A stretch of 50,612 nucleotides of DNA from Sphingomonadaceae bacterium (GCA_027533105.1 JAPZTW010000008.1:536684-587295), one strand, 5' to 3'; numbered from the stretch's first letter, positions 26,434-35,662 are shown. Notes: generated by a model from the letters alone, not told the origin. Program-made: numbers and translations.

Positions 26434-28029
26434 ATGGGGCTCGCAACGATCGATATCGCCGTGATCGCAATCTATGCGGTCTTTATCTTCGGGCTGGCGC
26501 AATATGTCAGCCGCGAAAAGGCCGGGCACAAGAAGGATTCGTCGGACTACTTTCTGGCGTCCAAGAACCTGCCGTGGTGGGCGATCGGGGCCAGTCTGAT
26601 CGCCGCCAACATCTCGGCCGAGCAGATCATCGGCATGTCCGGTTCTGGCTATGCGATCGGTCTTGCCATCGCGTCCTACGAATGGATGGCGGCGCTCACC
26701 CTGCTTATCGTCGGCAAGTATTTCCTGCCGATCTTCCTCAAGAATGACATCGTCACCATGCCGCAGTTCCTGGAACAGCGTTATGGCACCCGCATCCGCA
26801 CGCTGATGGCGGTGTTCTGGCTCGCGCTTTACATCTTCGTCAATCTGACCTCGATCGTCTGGCTGGGTTCGATCGCGGTCAACAAGGTGGCCGGCGTCGA
26901 TCAGGACGTGGCGCTGTTCGCGCTGGGCGGCTTCGCCCTGCTCTACCAGATCTACGGCGGGCTGAAGGCCGTTGCGCTGACCGACATTGTCCAGGTGACC
27001 CTGCTGGTATTGGGCGGCCTGCTGATTTCCGGGATCACCCTCGCCCAGATCGGCGGCGATGCAGGAATCGTGGGCGGCTTCGCCCGGCTGACCACCGAAC
27101 TGCCCGGCAAGTTCGACATGATCCTGACGCCCGATAATCTGTTCTACAAGGATCTGCCGGGCCTGTCGGTGCTGCTCGGCGGCATGTGGATTGCCAACCT
27201 GTCGTACTGGGGCTTCAACCAGTACATCATCCAGCGCGCCTTGGCCGCCAAGAGCCTGCCGGAAGCGCAGAAGGGGATCGTCTTCGCGGCCTTCCTCAAG
27301 CTGCTGATGCCGGTCATCGTCGTGCTGCCGGGGATCGCGGCCGTGCTGCTTGCGCCCAACCTGGCCAAACCCGACGAAGCCTATCCGACCATGATGCAAT
27401 ACCTGCCGAGCGGCCTGCTTGGCCTGGTCTTTGCCGCGCTGATGGCCGCAGTGGTCGCTTCCACCGCCTCGAAGATCAACTCGATCGCGACGATCTTCAC
27501 GCTGGATCTCTATGCCAAGTTCCGCGGGCTGGAGAGCAAGGCCGAGGATCACCCCGCCCGCGCGGCGCAGGAAGCGCACCTGGTGCTGATCGGCCGGATC
27601 AGCGCGGCCGTCGCCACCTTGCTGGCGCTGATCACCGCGCGCCCGCTGCTGGGCGGATCGGACCAGGCCTTCCAGTTCATCCAGGAATTCTCGGGCTTCT
27701 TCACGCCGGGGATCACCGTGATCTTCCTGCTGGGCCTGTTCTGGAAAAAGGCGAGCGAGGCCGGAGCGATCGGTGCGGCGGCGGCATCGGTGGTGCTGTC
27801 CTACCTGTTCAAGGTCTACCTGCCCGATGTGCCCTTCATCGACCGCATGGGGATCGTGTTCCTGGCCGCGCTGGTGCTGGCGGTGGTGCTGTCCTTTGCC
27901 ATGCCGGCGGCCGCCAATGCCGACCGGATCAGCACCGAAGGCGTCACTTACCAGACCACCACCGGTTTCAATGTCGCCTCGGCGGCGGTGATCGCCATCC
28001 TTGTTGCCCTCTACGCGACCTGGTGGTGA
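26434..28029 (+). CDS. Sodium/galactose symporter (SSS family, vSGLT-like)
   Basis: Inner-membrane Na+/sugar symporter of 531 residues with about 14 hydrophobic segments. Long stretches match Vibrio vSGLT as I remember it: YFLASKNLPWWAIGASLIAA, NISAEQIIGMSGSGY, GLAIASYEWM, VGKYFLPIF, NLSYWGFNQYIIQR and AQKGIVFAAFLK. Positions that bind galactose in vSGLT are mostly kept: Gln of SAEQ, Glu of YEWM, Asn and Tyr of NLSYW, Lys of KGIVF and Gln of FIQEF. A Ser after EWM is Ala here. I start at ATG 26434 with GGGGAGAAG upstream; ATG 26398 is an in-frame alternative. It imports the galactose made by the periplasmic beta-galactosidase (inference) and heads an operon with the lactonase, esterase and kinase. 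Confidence 0.93.
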   Translation: MGLATIDIAVIAIYAVFIFGLAQYVSREKAGHKKDSSDYFLASKNLPWWAIGASLIAANISAEQIIGMSGSGYAIGLAIASYEWMAALTLLIVGKYFLPIFLKNDIVTMPQFLEQRYGTRIRTLMAVFWLALYIFVNLTSIVWLGSIAVNKVAGVDQDVALFALGGFALLYQIYGGLKAVALTDIVQVTLLVLGGLLISGITLAQIGGDAGIVGGFARLTTELPGKFDMILTPDNLFYKDLPGLSVLLGGMWIANLSYWGFNQYIIQRALAAKSLPEAQKGIVFAAFLKLLMPVIVVLPGIAAVLLAPNLAKPDEAYPTMMQYLPSGLLGLVFAALMAAVVASTASKINSIATIFTLDLYAKFRGLESKAEDHPARAAQEAHLVLIGRISAAVATLLALITARPLLGGSDQAFQFIQEFSGFFTPGITVIFLLGLFWKKASEAGAIGAAAASVVLSYLFKVYLPDVPFIDRMGIVFLAALVLAVVLSFAMPAAANADRISTEGVTYQTTTGFNVASAAVIAILVALYATWW

Positions 28030-28034
28030 GCGCG

Positions 28035-28934
28035 ATGGAGGAACTGCGATTCGAACCGGTCACGATAATCCCGGCGCGATGCGTGCTGGGGGAAGGCCCG
28101 GTGTGGGATGGGCGGATCGGCGCCCTGTGGTTCACCGATATCCAGCAGGCCCAATTGCTGAGGCTCGACTGGCCGGCAGGCACGCTCACCCGCTACGACC
28201 TGCCAGAACGACTGGGTTCGCTGGGGCTCACAGCCAACCCCGCCCGGCTGGTCTGCGCCTTTGCCAGCGGGTTCGCCTGGTACGATCCTGTCACGGGAAC
28301 CCGCGACTGGATCCACCGCACCGAACCCGAATACCGCGGCATCCGCATGAACGATGGCCGGGTCGATCGCGCGGGACGGTTCTGGGCGGGCAGCATGGTG
28401 GAGAACCGGGCGCTCGCCGGAACCCGGGGCGGAACTCTATACCGGCTTGACCGGGGGGATGGCTTGCCACCGGCACAATTGCTCGACGGGATCGCGATCA
28501 GCAATTCGACCGCCTTCTCGCCGACCGGAGACCGGCTGTACTTCACTGATACGCCGACGCAGGAAATCCGGGCCTTCGATCTGGACCCGCTTACCCGCGC
28601 CATCGGCCCGGGGCGCAGCTTTGCCCGGCTGTCGGGTGCAGCCTTTCCCGATGGCTCCGATGTCGATGCCGCCGGGCGGCTGTGGAATGCCGAATGGGGT
28701 TCCGGCCGCGTGACGATTTATGCCCCGGATGGCCGGATCGAAGGACAGCTTGAACTGCCGACTTCCCAGGTCACCTGCGTGGCCTTTGGCGGCGCGGCGC
28801 TCGATCACCTGTTTGTCACGTCCGCGCGCGAAGGTCTGTCCGGTGAGCAACTGGCCAGCGAACCTAACGCCGGCGATCTGTTCGTCTACCGCATCAACGC
28901 CAGTGGCCTGCCGACGCCGCTGTTCCTGGGTTGA
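28035..28934 (+). CDS. SMP-30/gluconolactonase-family sugar lactonase
   Basis: Six-bladed beta-propeller metal-dependent lactonase of 299 residues. The metal-site segments are visible: E20 in LGEGPVW, the central Asn region in AISNSTAFSPTGDRLYFTDT, and the Asp region in FPDGSDVDAAGRLWNAEWG. RMNDGRVDRAGRFWAGSM is also typical of the family. In this operon it should open galactonolactone to galactonate between the dehydrogenase and dehydratase steps. The start is ATG 28035; a GTG at 28026 overlapping the symporter stop (GTGA) would add three residues. There is no signal peptide, so it acts in the cytoplasm. Confidence 0.92.
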   Translation: MEELRFEPVTIIPARCVLGEGPVWDGRIGALWFTDIQQAQLLRLDWPAGTLTRYDLPERLGSLGLTANPARLVCAFASGFAWYDPVTGTRDWIHRTEPEYRGIRMNDGRVDRAGRFWAGSMVENRALAGTRGGTLYRLDRGDGLPPAQLLDGIAISNSTAFSPTGDRLYFTDTPTQEIRAFDLDPLTRAIGPGRSFARLSGAAFPDGSDVDAAGRLWNAEWGSGRVTIYAPDGRIEGQLELPTSQVTCVAFGGAALDHLFVTSAREGLSGEQLASEPNAGDLFVYRINASGLPTPLFLG

Positions 28935-28942
28935 ACGGAGCG

Positions 28943-30457
28943 ATGCCCGTCATGCGCACAGCGGTTGCCACCCTCGCCGCTGCGCTGGCCGCATGGCCGG
29001 CGGCGGCTGCGGCGCAAGTCCTCGCCTTCGGGTCGGCCTTGTCGGATGGGGCCGTGTTGCAGCGCGGGCAGCCGATCACGCTGACGGGTCAGGCCAAGCC
29101 TGGCGACACGGTAAGCGTGACCCTGGGCGATGCAGCCCGGACCACCAGGGTCGACCGGCAGGGCCGCTGGCAGGCCGAGTTTCCGGCCATGCCCGCGACC
29201 ACCGGCCTGACCATCACCGCCGCGGCCGACAACGAGCGGGCCGAACTGACGAACATCGCGGTCGGGGACGTCTTCCTGTGCTCCGGCCAGTCGAACATGC
29301 AGTTCTCGATGGCCGAAACCGCCCTGCAGGCCAACGAACGCAAGGTGCCGATCGATCGTTCGATCAGCCTGTTGTCCGTGCCGATCGCACCGGCGCGGAC
29401 AGAGCAGGCTGATTTTGCCAGACCAGCCCAGTGGACCAATGCCTACGCCGGCTCCGCCGATTTTTCGGCCATCTGCCTGATCGCGGGTCGGGCCATTGCC
29501 CAGGCGCAGAAGGTGCCGGTTGGCCTGATCGACGCCTCGATGGGCGGCACCCCGATCGAGGCCTGGCTGCCTTACGAGGGGCTGAAACAGGCCGGCGGGT
29601 CCGATGAAGGGCTGGCCATCCTCGATGCCTTCCGCGCCGATCCCGTCTCGGCCGAAGTCCGGTTTGGCGCGCAACTGGATGCCATGTGGCAGATGCCGCC
29701 ACCCCCGGGGCAGGATCGGGACCGGCCGCGCATGGGCTATGCCAACCTGTTCAACGGCATGATTGCGCCACTACGGGGCACCCGGCTCGCCGGAGCGATC
29801 TGGTATCAGGGCGAGAACAACACCCGCCGCGCCAACCCGCGCGAAACCTATCGCCGGCAGTTGCAAGCCCTGCTGACCACCTGGCGCGGACGCTTTGGCA
29901 CCCAACTGCCCTTCGTGATCGTGCAACTGGCCCCGTTCGGTCCGCTTTCCGACGGGCCGGGCGAAAACAACTGGTCCGAAGTGCGCGAGGCCCAGCGCCA
30001 GGTCACGCTGGTCGATCCACTCGCAGAACTGGTCACAACGGTTGATGTGGGCGAACGGCTCGACATTCACCCACCGCTCAAGAAGCCGGTCGGCCTGCGT
30101 GCGGCAGCGGCCCTGTCACACCTGGTTTATGGCGGTCCGGCCGAAGCGCTCGGCCCCCGGCCGGTTGGCGCGCGGCGGGCAGGTGGTGAAGTGCGCATCG
30201 ACATTGCCAGCGCCGGGCTGATGGCGGCCAGCTGGGGCCGGCCGGGCCCGTTCATCCTGTGCCAGGCAGGCACCGCGCCCGATTGCCGTTTTGCCGATGC
30301 CCGGCTGACCGATGGCGGGATCGCGATCGACGTGGCCGCCGGGTTCACCCCCGATCTGGTTCGCTATTGCTGGGGAGCCGCCCCGATCTGTAACGTGTTC
30401 GACCGGGCGCAGCGCCCCCTGCCGGCATTCGAACTGCCGGTGGTCGCTGGCCGGTAA
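28943..30457 (+). CDS. Exported sialate O-acetylesterase-like SGNH esterase
   Basis: Carbohydrate O-acetylesterase of the SASA/SGNH group, 504 residues with a signal peptide (AAWPAAAAAQ, about residue 25). The nucleophile is S114 in LCSGQSNMQFSM. Gly/Asn blocks lie in DASMGGTPIEAW and WYQGENNTR, and the Asp-His pair is in DIHPPLKKP. This family removes acetyl groups from sialic acid and, in many glycan loci, from plant or algal polysaccharides. I choose ATG 28943 (GGAG 5 nt upstream) over the TTG at 28931 that overlaps the lactonase stop. Its place in the operon implies that the target galactan is O-acetylated as well as sulfated (inference); sialic acid genes are absent. Confidence 0.9.
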   Translation: MPVMRTAVATLAAALAAWPAAAAAQVLAFGSALSDGAVLQRGQPITLTGQAKPGDTVSVTLGDAARTTRVDRQGRWQAEFPAMPATTGLTITAAADNERAELTNIAVGDVFLCSGQSNMQFSMAETALQANERKVPIDRSISLLSVPIAPARTEQADFARPAQWTNAYAGSADFSAICLIAGRAIAQAQKVPVGLIDASMGGTPIEAWLPYEGLKQAGGSDEGLAILDAFRADPVSAEVRFGAQLDAMWQMPPPPGQDRDRPRMGYANLFNGMIAPLRGTRLAGAIWYQGENNTRRANPRETYRRQLQALLTTWRGRFGTQLPFVIVQLAPFGPLSDGPGENNWSEVREAQRQVTLVDPLAELVTTVDVGERLDIHPPLKKPVGLRAAAALSHLVYGGPAEALGPRPVGARRAGGEVRIDIASAGLMAASWGRPGPFILCQAGTAPDCRFADARLTDGGIAIDVAAGFTPDLVRYCWGAAPICNVFDRAQRPLPAFELPVVAGR

Positions 30458-30491
30458 CCAGGTCGCTGATCGGGAAACGGAGAAGGCTTCA

Positions 30492-31526
30492 ATGAACGCA
30501 ACGGCGGCAACCAGGGCAGCGCGGGTGGTGGGTTTCGGCGAAGTGCTGTTGCGGCTTGCTGCCCCACCGCCGACCCTGCTGTTGCAGGAGATGCGGCTGG
30601 AAGCGACCTTCTGCGGGGCCGAGGCCAATGTGCTGGTCGCGCTTGGCGGCTTCGGTCACGAGGCGCGGATGATCACCGCCCTGCCCGACAATCCGCTTGG
30701 CGCGGCGGCGATCCGGACCCTGCGCGGCTTCGGCGTGGCGGTTGCGGGGCCGCGCCCGGCAGGTAGCAGGCTTGGCCTGTTCTTCCTGCAACCGGGGGCG
30801 ATGACGCGCCCCTCGGCGATCACCTATGACCGGGCGGGCTCGGCTTTTGCAACCGTCGCCGCTCAGGCTTACGATTGGCCGACTATCCTCGCCGGGGCCG
30901 ATTGGCTGTTTGTTAGCGGGATCACCGCCGCGCTGGGAGACCAGGCACTCGCCGCCCTGCGCGCCGCGATTGCTACCGCGCGCGGGCTGGGCGTGAAGGT
31001 GGCGTTTGACACCAATTTCCGTCCGACCTTGTGGCAGGGCCGCGAAACCCTGGCGGCCGAAGTGCTGTTGGAATTGTCCTGCCAGGCGGACTTGTTGTTT
31101 GCCGGACGGCGGGCAATCGCGATGATGACTGGCGGCGTGTTCGATCAGGTCGATCCGGATGCGGGCTTTCTGGCCGCCGCCAACCGGATGTTCGAATGCG
31201 CGCCAGGGTTGCAGCATGTCGCTGCCACGCGCCGCACAGTGTACTCGACCGACCGTCAGGACCTGGTCGGACTGCTGGCCGATCGCACGGGGGTGTCTGC
31301 CAGTCCGGTCATTGCGTTGGAGAACATTGTCGACCGGGTCGGTACCGGCGATGCCTTTGCCGCCGGGATTGTCCATGGACTGGCTGCCGGGCTCGACCGC
31401 CGCGAAATTGCCTGCTTCGCGGCAGCCTGTGCGCAGTGGGCCCATTCCGTGCCGGGCGATTTCTTGCGCGCCAGCCTTGCCGAGATCGTTGGGAGCATGA
31501 ACGGCAACTTCGACGTCAGTCGTTGA
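30492..31526 (+). CDS. PfkB-family 2-keto-3-deoxy sugar-acid kinase
   Basis: Ribokinase-fold kinase of 344 residues, expected to phosphorylate 2-keto-3-deoxygalactonate with ATP, giving the substrate of the neighbouring aldolase. Motifs: GFGEVLLRL at the N-terminus, FCGAEANVLVALGGFG for substrate binding, AFDTNFRPTLW typical of KDG kinases, and the catalytic DRVGTGDAFAAG with base D287. E. coli DgoK belongs to another family, so this is a replacement seen in KdgK-type pathways. The ATG at 30492 lies 34 nt after the esterase stop with a GGAGAAG ribosome site. It is the last gene of the symporter operon and converges on the thiolase operon. Confidence 0.92.
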   Translation: MNATAATRAARVVGFGEVLLRLAAPPPTLLLQEMRLEATFCGAEANVLVALGGFGHEARMITALPDNPLGAAAIRTLRGFGVAVAGPRPAGSRLGLFFLQPGAMTRPSAITYDRAGSAFATVAAQAYDWPTILAGADWLFVSGITAALGDQALAALRAAIATARGLGVKVAFDTNFRPTLWQGRETLAAEVLLELSCQADLLFAGRRAIAMMTGGVFDQVDPDAGFLAAANRMFECAPGLQHVAATRRTVYSTDRQDLVGLLADRTGVSASPVIALENIVDRVGTGDAFAAGIVHGLAAGLDRREIACFAAACAQWAHSVPGDFLRASLAEIVGSMNGNFDVSR

Positions 31527-31539
31527 GGCGAACCGCCTC
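31525..31539. terminator. Hairpin after the kinase
   Basis: GAGGCG-AAC-CGCCTC forms a perfect 6-bp stem with a 3-base loop. It begins inside the kinase stop codon, in the 40-nt convergent gap with the thiolase. It lacks a clear T-run. Confidence 0.35.
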
Positions 31540-31566
31540 GCCAGCACCATTCAGTCTATCCCGAAC

Positions 31567-32727
31567 CTAAGCCAGGCGTTCGACGACGATCGCGGCGCCA
31601 ACTCCCATGGCACCGGTCGCGACGACCAGCCCCAGGCGCCCTTCGGCGGCATCGAGCGTGTCGAGCAGGGTGGACAGCAGGATTGCGCCGGTAGCCCCCA
31701 TCGGATGGCCCTTGGCCAGGTGCCCGCCGCTGACATTGACGCGGGCTGGATCGACCGCATGGTCGCGCAGGAAGCGGGCGATCGTCACCGCAAAGGCTTC
31801 CATGAACTCGATCCGGTCGATCTGGTCGAGCGTCAGCCCGGCCCGGGCCAGGGCCTTGTCCATCGCGGCGAAGCCGGCGGTCAGCGAAGCGGCGGGATCG
31901 CCCCCGCTTTCGGCATAGGCCAGCACGCGCGCGCGGGGGGTGGTGCCAAGTCCCGGCGCGCCCACCAGCGCAAGCCCCGCCCCGTCGCAAACCGGCGGCG
32001 CATGGGACAGGGTATGAAGCGGCGCGAAGGTCCGCCCTTCGAGTGCTTCGGCATAGTCCGCCTGCAACGCCCCAAAGGCCGGGGACAACTGGCCGAGGGA
32101 TTCAAGACTGGTGCCGGGGCGGATGCATTCCTCGCCGGTCAGTTCGCCCAGCGCGATCCGCGAAGCCTGCAGCGCGGGGTCCTGATCGCTGGCCCCGGCC
32201 TTGCGCTGCGAATCGAAGGCACACTGGTCCAGCTCAGCCCGGGTGATGCCCAGGTCTGCCGCCAGCCGATCGGCGGCCAGCACCGGCGGTACGAACCGGC
32301 GCGCGGGTGGCAGGGTGGCATCGCTGTAGAATTCCGCCCGGTCGCTCAGAAAGGGCGCGCGGCTCATCATCTCGACCCCGCCCGCCAGCACGACCTCTTC
32401 CTGCCCGGCAGCCACCATGGCCACGGCATGGCCGATGGCGCTGAGGCCCGAGGCGCAATAGTTGTTGAGGCTGTGCGCCGCGCAGGCATCGGGAAGGGCC
32501 GCGTGCTGCTTGGCGGCCATGGCGATATGCCCGCCTTGCGCCCCGGCCTGGGTCACGCAGCCCAGCAGCAGCGCGCCGGGATTGCGCGCGGCATCGCCGG
32601 TGCGCCCGGCCAGCGCGCCAACCAGGCCGGTAACCAGCCCCGGCGGGGTCAGCCCGGCCAGCCCGCCATCGGCGCGCGCCTTGCCGCGCGGGCTGCGCAC
32701 GGCATCATAGATGAAGGCTTCGGTCAC
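31567..32727 (-). CDS. Thiolase-family protein with altered catalytic residues
   Basis: Cytoplasmic thiolase-fold protein, 386 residues. The acyl-accepting cysteine is C91 in NNYCASGL and the His is H341 in GHPMGATG. Two positions that are nearly invariant in classical thiolases differ: the NEAFA motif reads MEAFA (M309), and the second cysteine of the C-terminal CxGGGxG loop is replaced by Thr (T371 in VVATGAMGVG). By family knowledge these correspond to Asn316 and Cys378 of the Zoogloea enzyme. It may therefore do thiolysis poorly or catalyse a different acyl transfer. It is the last gene of a five-gene operon, 5 nt after the SCP2-type thiolase. Ordinary acetyl-CoA acetyltransferase remains possible. 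Confidence 0.88.
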   Translation of the reverse strand: MTEAFIYDAVRSPRGKARADGGLAGLTPPGLVTGLVGALAGRTGDAARNPGALLLGCVTQAGAQGGHIAMAAKQHAALPDACAAHSLNNYCASGLSAIGHAVAMVAAGQEEVVLAGGVEMMSRAPFLSDRAEFYSDATLPPARRFVPPVLAADRLAADLGITRAELDQCAFDSQRKAGASDQDPALQASRIALGELTGEECIRPGTSLESLGQLSPAFGALQADYAEALEGRTFAPLHTLSHAPPVCDGAGLALVGAPGLGTTPRARVLAYAESGGDPAASLTAGFAAMDKALARAGLTLDQIDRIEFMEAFAVTIARFLRDHAVDPARVNVSGGHLAKGHPMGATGAILLSTLLDTLDAAEGRLGLVVATGAMGVGAAIVVERLA

Positions 32728-32732
32728 CCCGC

Positions 32733-33965
32733 TCAGACGCCGACGACGAAGCTGACCGAGGTGGTTGCGCTGCCGCCGACGTTGAAGGTGGCAAAGTTCT
32801 TCGCCCCCTCAACCTGGTAATCCCCGGCCTTGCCGGTCACCTGGCGCCAGGCATCCAGCATCATCCGCACCCCCGTGGCACCGACCGGATGGCCCAGGCC
32901 GATCAGCCCGCCCGAGGGATTGACGGGCAGCCGCCCGCCCAGCGCAATCGTGCCATCTTCCACCGCGCGCCAGCTTTCACCCGGCGGGGTAATGCCGAAG
33001 TGGTCGATCGCCATGTATTCGGTGATCGAGAAGCAATCGTGCACCTCCACCCCGTCGCAAGCGTAGATGTCGGCCATGCCGGCCCGGCCCAGTGCATCGG
33101 TCATCGCCTTGCGCACCGAGGGGAAGACATAGGGCTGGCCGCGACTGGCGCTGATCTTGGTCGAATAGAGCAGCGGCGCGGTGGAATGACCCCAGCCCTT
33201 GATCCGGGGGATCGCTTCAAGCGGGATCCCGCGCCGCGCGGCATAGGCGGCGGCAACCTCGGCCGAGGCGAGGAACACGGCGGCTGCCCCATCGGTCACC
33301 TGCCCGCAATCGGCCTTGCGCAAGGATCCCTCGATCGGCGGGTTCAGCTCATCGTTGCTGTCGCTGAGGTGCTCCGGGGTGATTGCCCAGCCGCGGGTCT
33401 GCGAATTGGGATTGCGCTTGGCATTGCTGAAGGCGATCTCGCTGATCGCGTTGAGGTGCGCCCGGTCTAGCCCGAAGCGTTCGGAGTACTCGCGCGCGAC
33501 ATCCGAGAACATGTAGGGCCACAGATACCGCGCCTCCTGTGCCTCGCGCCCGGCCCAGGCAGCGGAGCCGAGGTATTCGGCCGCGCGCTGCCCCGGCACG
33601 TTGCGCATAAGCTCGATGCCCAGCACCATGGCCAGGCCATAACGGCCGGCCTCGATCTCGGCGCTGGCGGCCAGGATCGCGATGCTGCCCGAGGCGCAGG
33701 CCGCCTCGTGCCGGGCGGCGGGAATTCCGGCCAGGTCCGGGTGGACGTGGCCAAAGAACCCGCCCAGCTGGCCCTGTCCGGCGAAGAGCTCGCCCACGAA
33801 ATTGCCAACGTGCGCCACCTCGACCTCTTTCGGCTCGATGCCGGTCGCGGCGAAGGCGGCCTCGGCCACATCGCGGAACAGTTCGAACATGCCGCCGCCT
33901 TCGCGGTCGATGTTGCGCGCGAAATCGGTTTGGGCCCCGCCCAGAATGAACACTTCCGCCGCCAT
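32733..33965 (-). CDS. SCP2/lipid-transfer-type thiolase
   Basis: Thiolase of the SCPx/lipid-transfer branch, 410 residues. The nucleophile is C90 in EAACASGS. The second motif is VEVHDCFSITEYM (HDCF form), followed by NPSGGLIGLGHPVGATG and the C-terminal FNVGGSATTSVSFVVG. Members of this branch act on branched, steroid-side-chain or aromatic acyl-CoAs and often pair with a DUF35 OB-fold protein, which is absent here. The ATG at 33965 lies one base after the acyl-CoA synthetase stop. Together with the ligase it implies chain shortening of an activated acid produced by the upstream oxygenase. The actual acyl-CoA is unknown. Confidence 0.92.
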   Translation of the reverse strand: MAAEVFILGGAQTDFARNIDREGGGMFELFRDVAEAAFAATGIEPKEVEVAHVGNFVGELFAGQGQLGGFFGHVHPDLAGIPAARHEAACASGSIAILAASAEIEAGRYGLAMVLGIELMRNVPGQRAAEYLGSAAWAGREAQEARYLWPYMFSDVAREYSERFGLDRAHLNAISEIAFSNAKRNPNSQTRGWAITPEHLSDSNDELNPPIEGSLRKADCGQVTDGAAAVFLASAEVAAAYAARRGIPLEAIPRIKGWGHSTAPLLYSTKISASRGQPYVFPSVRKAMTDALGRAGMADIYACDGVEVHDCFSITEYMAIDHFGITPPGESWRAVEDGTIALGGRLPVNPSGGLIGLGHPVGATGVRMMLDAWRQVTGKAGDYQVEGAKNFATFNVGGSATTSVSFVVGV

Positions 33966-33966
33966 G

Positions 33967-35661
33967 TCAGTCTCCTTGATCCATCATCGCCAGCGCCAGT
34001 TCGCGCACTTCGCCGCGCATCACCTTGTTGGTCACGTTGCGCGGCAAGGCAGTAAAGCTGAACAGCCGCTCGGGGAGCTTGAACACCGCCAGGTCCGCTT
34101 GCCGCAGGAAGCCGGTGACATCGTCCAGGGTCACGTCCGCCCCGTCGCGCGGCACCACCGCGACGCCGATCCGTTCGCCCAGCACCGGATCGGGCAGGGC
34201 AAAGACGCAGGCTTCGGCCAACAGCGGGTGGCCGCCGAGCAGCTGGTCGATCTCCTCGGGCGAGATGTTGACCCCGCCGCGGATGATCAGGTCCTTGCAG
34301 CGCCCGACAAAGCGCAGGAACCGCCCGCCCTGCTCGATCTGGAACAGGTCGCCGGTGCGGAAGAAGCCGTCCTCGGTGAAGGCGGCGGCGGTCTGTTCGG
34401 GTGCCTGCCAATAGCCTTCGAACACGGCCGGCCCCTTGATCTGCAATTCGCCCGGCACTTCCTCGTCCACGATCGGATCGCCGCCCTGGGGTGGCACCAG
34501 CCGCGATTGCATGATCAGCGCCGGTTCGCTGCCATGGAACGGCGTCAGGTAAAGCCCGTTCGGGAAATAGCTGGCCCGCTCGACCGGGTCGGGCACATCG
34601 TCCGGCCCGGTGATCAGGGTCATCCCCTCGTTCGAGCCGAAGATGTTGATCACCGGCAGGCCCAGCCGCTCCTGGAAACCCTGGACCATCGCCGGGGCCA
34701 GCGGGGCAGAGCCTGAGCCGATCGTGCGCAGGCTGGACAGGTCGACCCTGGCCAGCAGCGCTTCGTTCTGCAGCAGCATGTTGAGCACGGCCGGCGGGGC
34801 GATGGTGAAGCTGGGGCGTTCGGTGGCGATCTGGGCCAGGTAGACCTGCGGATCGAACGGATGGTGCAGCACCATGGTGCCGGCCACGCGCAGCCAGGAC
34901 ATCGTGATCCCGCCGATCGAGGCCATGTTGATCAGCGGGAAGGGATTGAGCATCACATCCCCGTCCTGCAGCCGGGCGGAAATGTAGGTGCCCGGCGCGA
35001 TGCCGACCCAGTGGTTGTGGCTGCGCGGCACCCCCTTGGGCACGCCGGTGGTGCCCGAAGTCCAGCAGATCGTGAACACATCGTCGGCATTGACCGGGTT
35101 GGCCGCGCGATAGCTTGCCAGCAGCTCGGGCCGGGGCGGTTCGGCCGACAGGTCCAGCGCATCGGCCGGGGCATCGGGGCCGACGGTCATCAGCCGGATG
35201 CCATCCCCCAGCAGCGGGCGGACCACGCCGATATGGTCTGCATGGTGCATCCGCGTGCCGCAGATGAAGGCCTTGGGCTGCACGATGCCGAACATGGTGG
35301 CCAGTTCGTGGCTGCGGTACTGTACCGCCACCGGGCTGACCACGGCCCCGATTGTCGCGGCCGCGAAATAGAGCGCCACGAATTCGCTGATGTTCGGCAG
35401 CTGGATGACGATCACGTCATCCTTGCCGATCCCCGCCGCCACCAGCGCCCCGGCCAGCCGCTCGACCTCGGCGGCCAACTCGGCATAGGTCAGCCGCTGC
35501 GGCGCGCCAAAGGCGAAGTCGGCCCGATTGGGCGCATCGACCAGCGCCAGCCGACCGGCGTGTTGTTGCGCATTGGCGAAGAACATGTCGGCCAGGGTCT
35601 GATCGCCCCACCAGCCGCTGTCCCGGTATGCCTGGCGCTTGCTCTCCCCGGAAACGATCAT
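33967..35661 (-). CDS. Acyl-CoA synthetase (ANL superfamily)
   Basis: ATP-dependent CoA ligase of 564 residues that activates a carboxylic acid as acyl-AMP then acyl-CoA. The P-loop is TSGTTGVPKG (201-210). The A5 region is IFGSNEG, the hinge is GRCKDLIIRGGVNISPEEID, and the catalytic lysine is K546 in PRNVTNKVMRG. The pattern fits medium-chain, cyclohexanecarboxylate or hydroxycinnamate ligases; substrate is not readable. I start at ATG 35661, one base after the oxygenase stop, because the upstream in-frame sequence lies inside that gene. Co-transcription with a double-bond-cleaving oxygenase and two thiolases suggests activation of the cleavage product. Confidence 0.92.
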   Translation of the reverse strand: MIVSGESKRQAYRDSGWWGDQTLADMFFANAQQHAGRLALVDAPNRADFAFGAPQRLTYAELAAEVERLAGALVAAGIGKDDVIVIQLPNISEFVALYFAAATIGAVVSPVAVQYRSHELATMFGIVQPKAFICGTRMHHADHIGVVRPLLGDGIRLMTVGPDAPADALDLSAEPPRPELLASYRAANPVNADDVFTICWTSGTTGVPKGVPRSHNHWVGIAPGTYISARLQDGDVMLNPFPLINMASIGGITMSWLRVAGTMVLHHPFDPQVYLAQIATERPSFTIAPPAVLNMLLQNEALLARVDLSSLRTIGSGSAPLAPAMVQGFQERLGLPVINIFGSNEGMTLITGPDDVPDPVERASYFPNGLYLTPFHGSEPALIMQSRLVPPQGGDPIVDEEVPGELQIKGPAVFEGYWQAPEQTAAAFTEDGFFRTGDLFQIEQGGRFLRFVGRCKDLIIRGGVNISPEEIDQLLGGHPLLAEACVFALPDPVLGERIGVAVVPRDGADVTLDDVTGFLRQADLAVFKLPERLFSFTALPRNVTNKVMRGEVRELALAMMDQGD

Positions 35662-35662
35662 C

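Noticed and set aside
31567..32727. Thiolase as a pseudogene
   Set aside because: Two catalytic positions are changed, but the frame is intact, full length and tightly placed in an operon, so it looks like a functional variant rather than decay.
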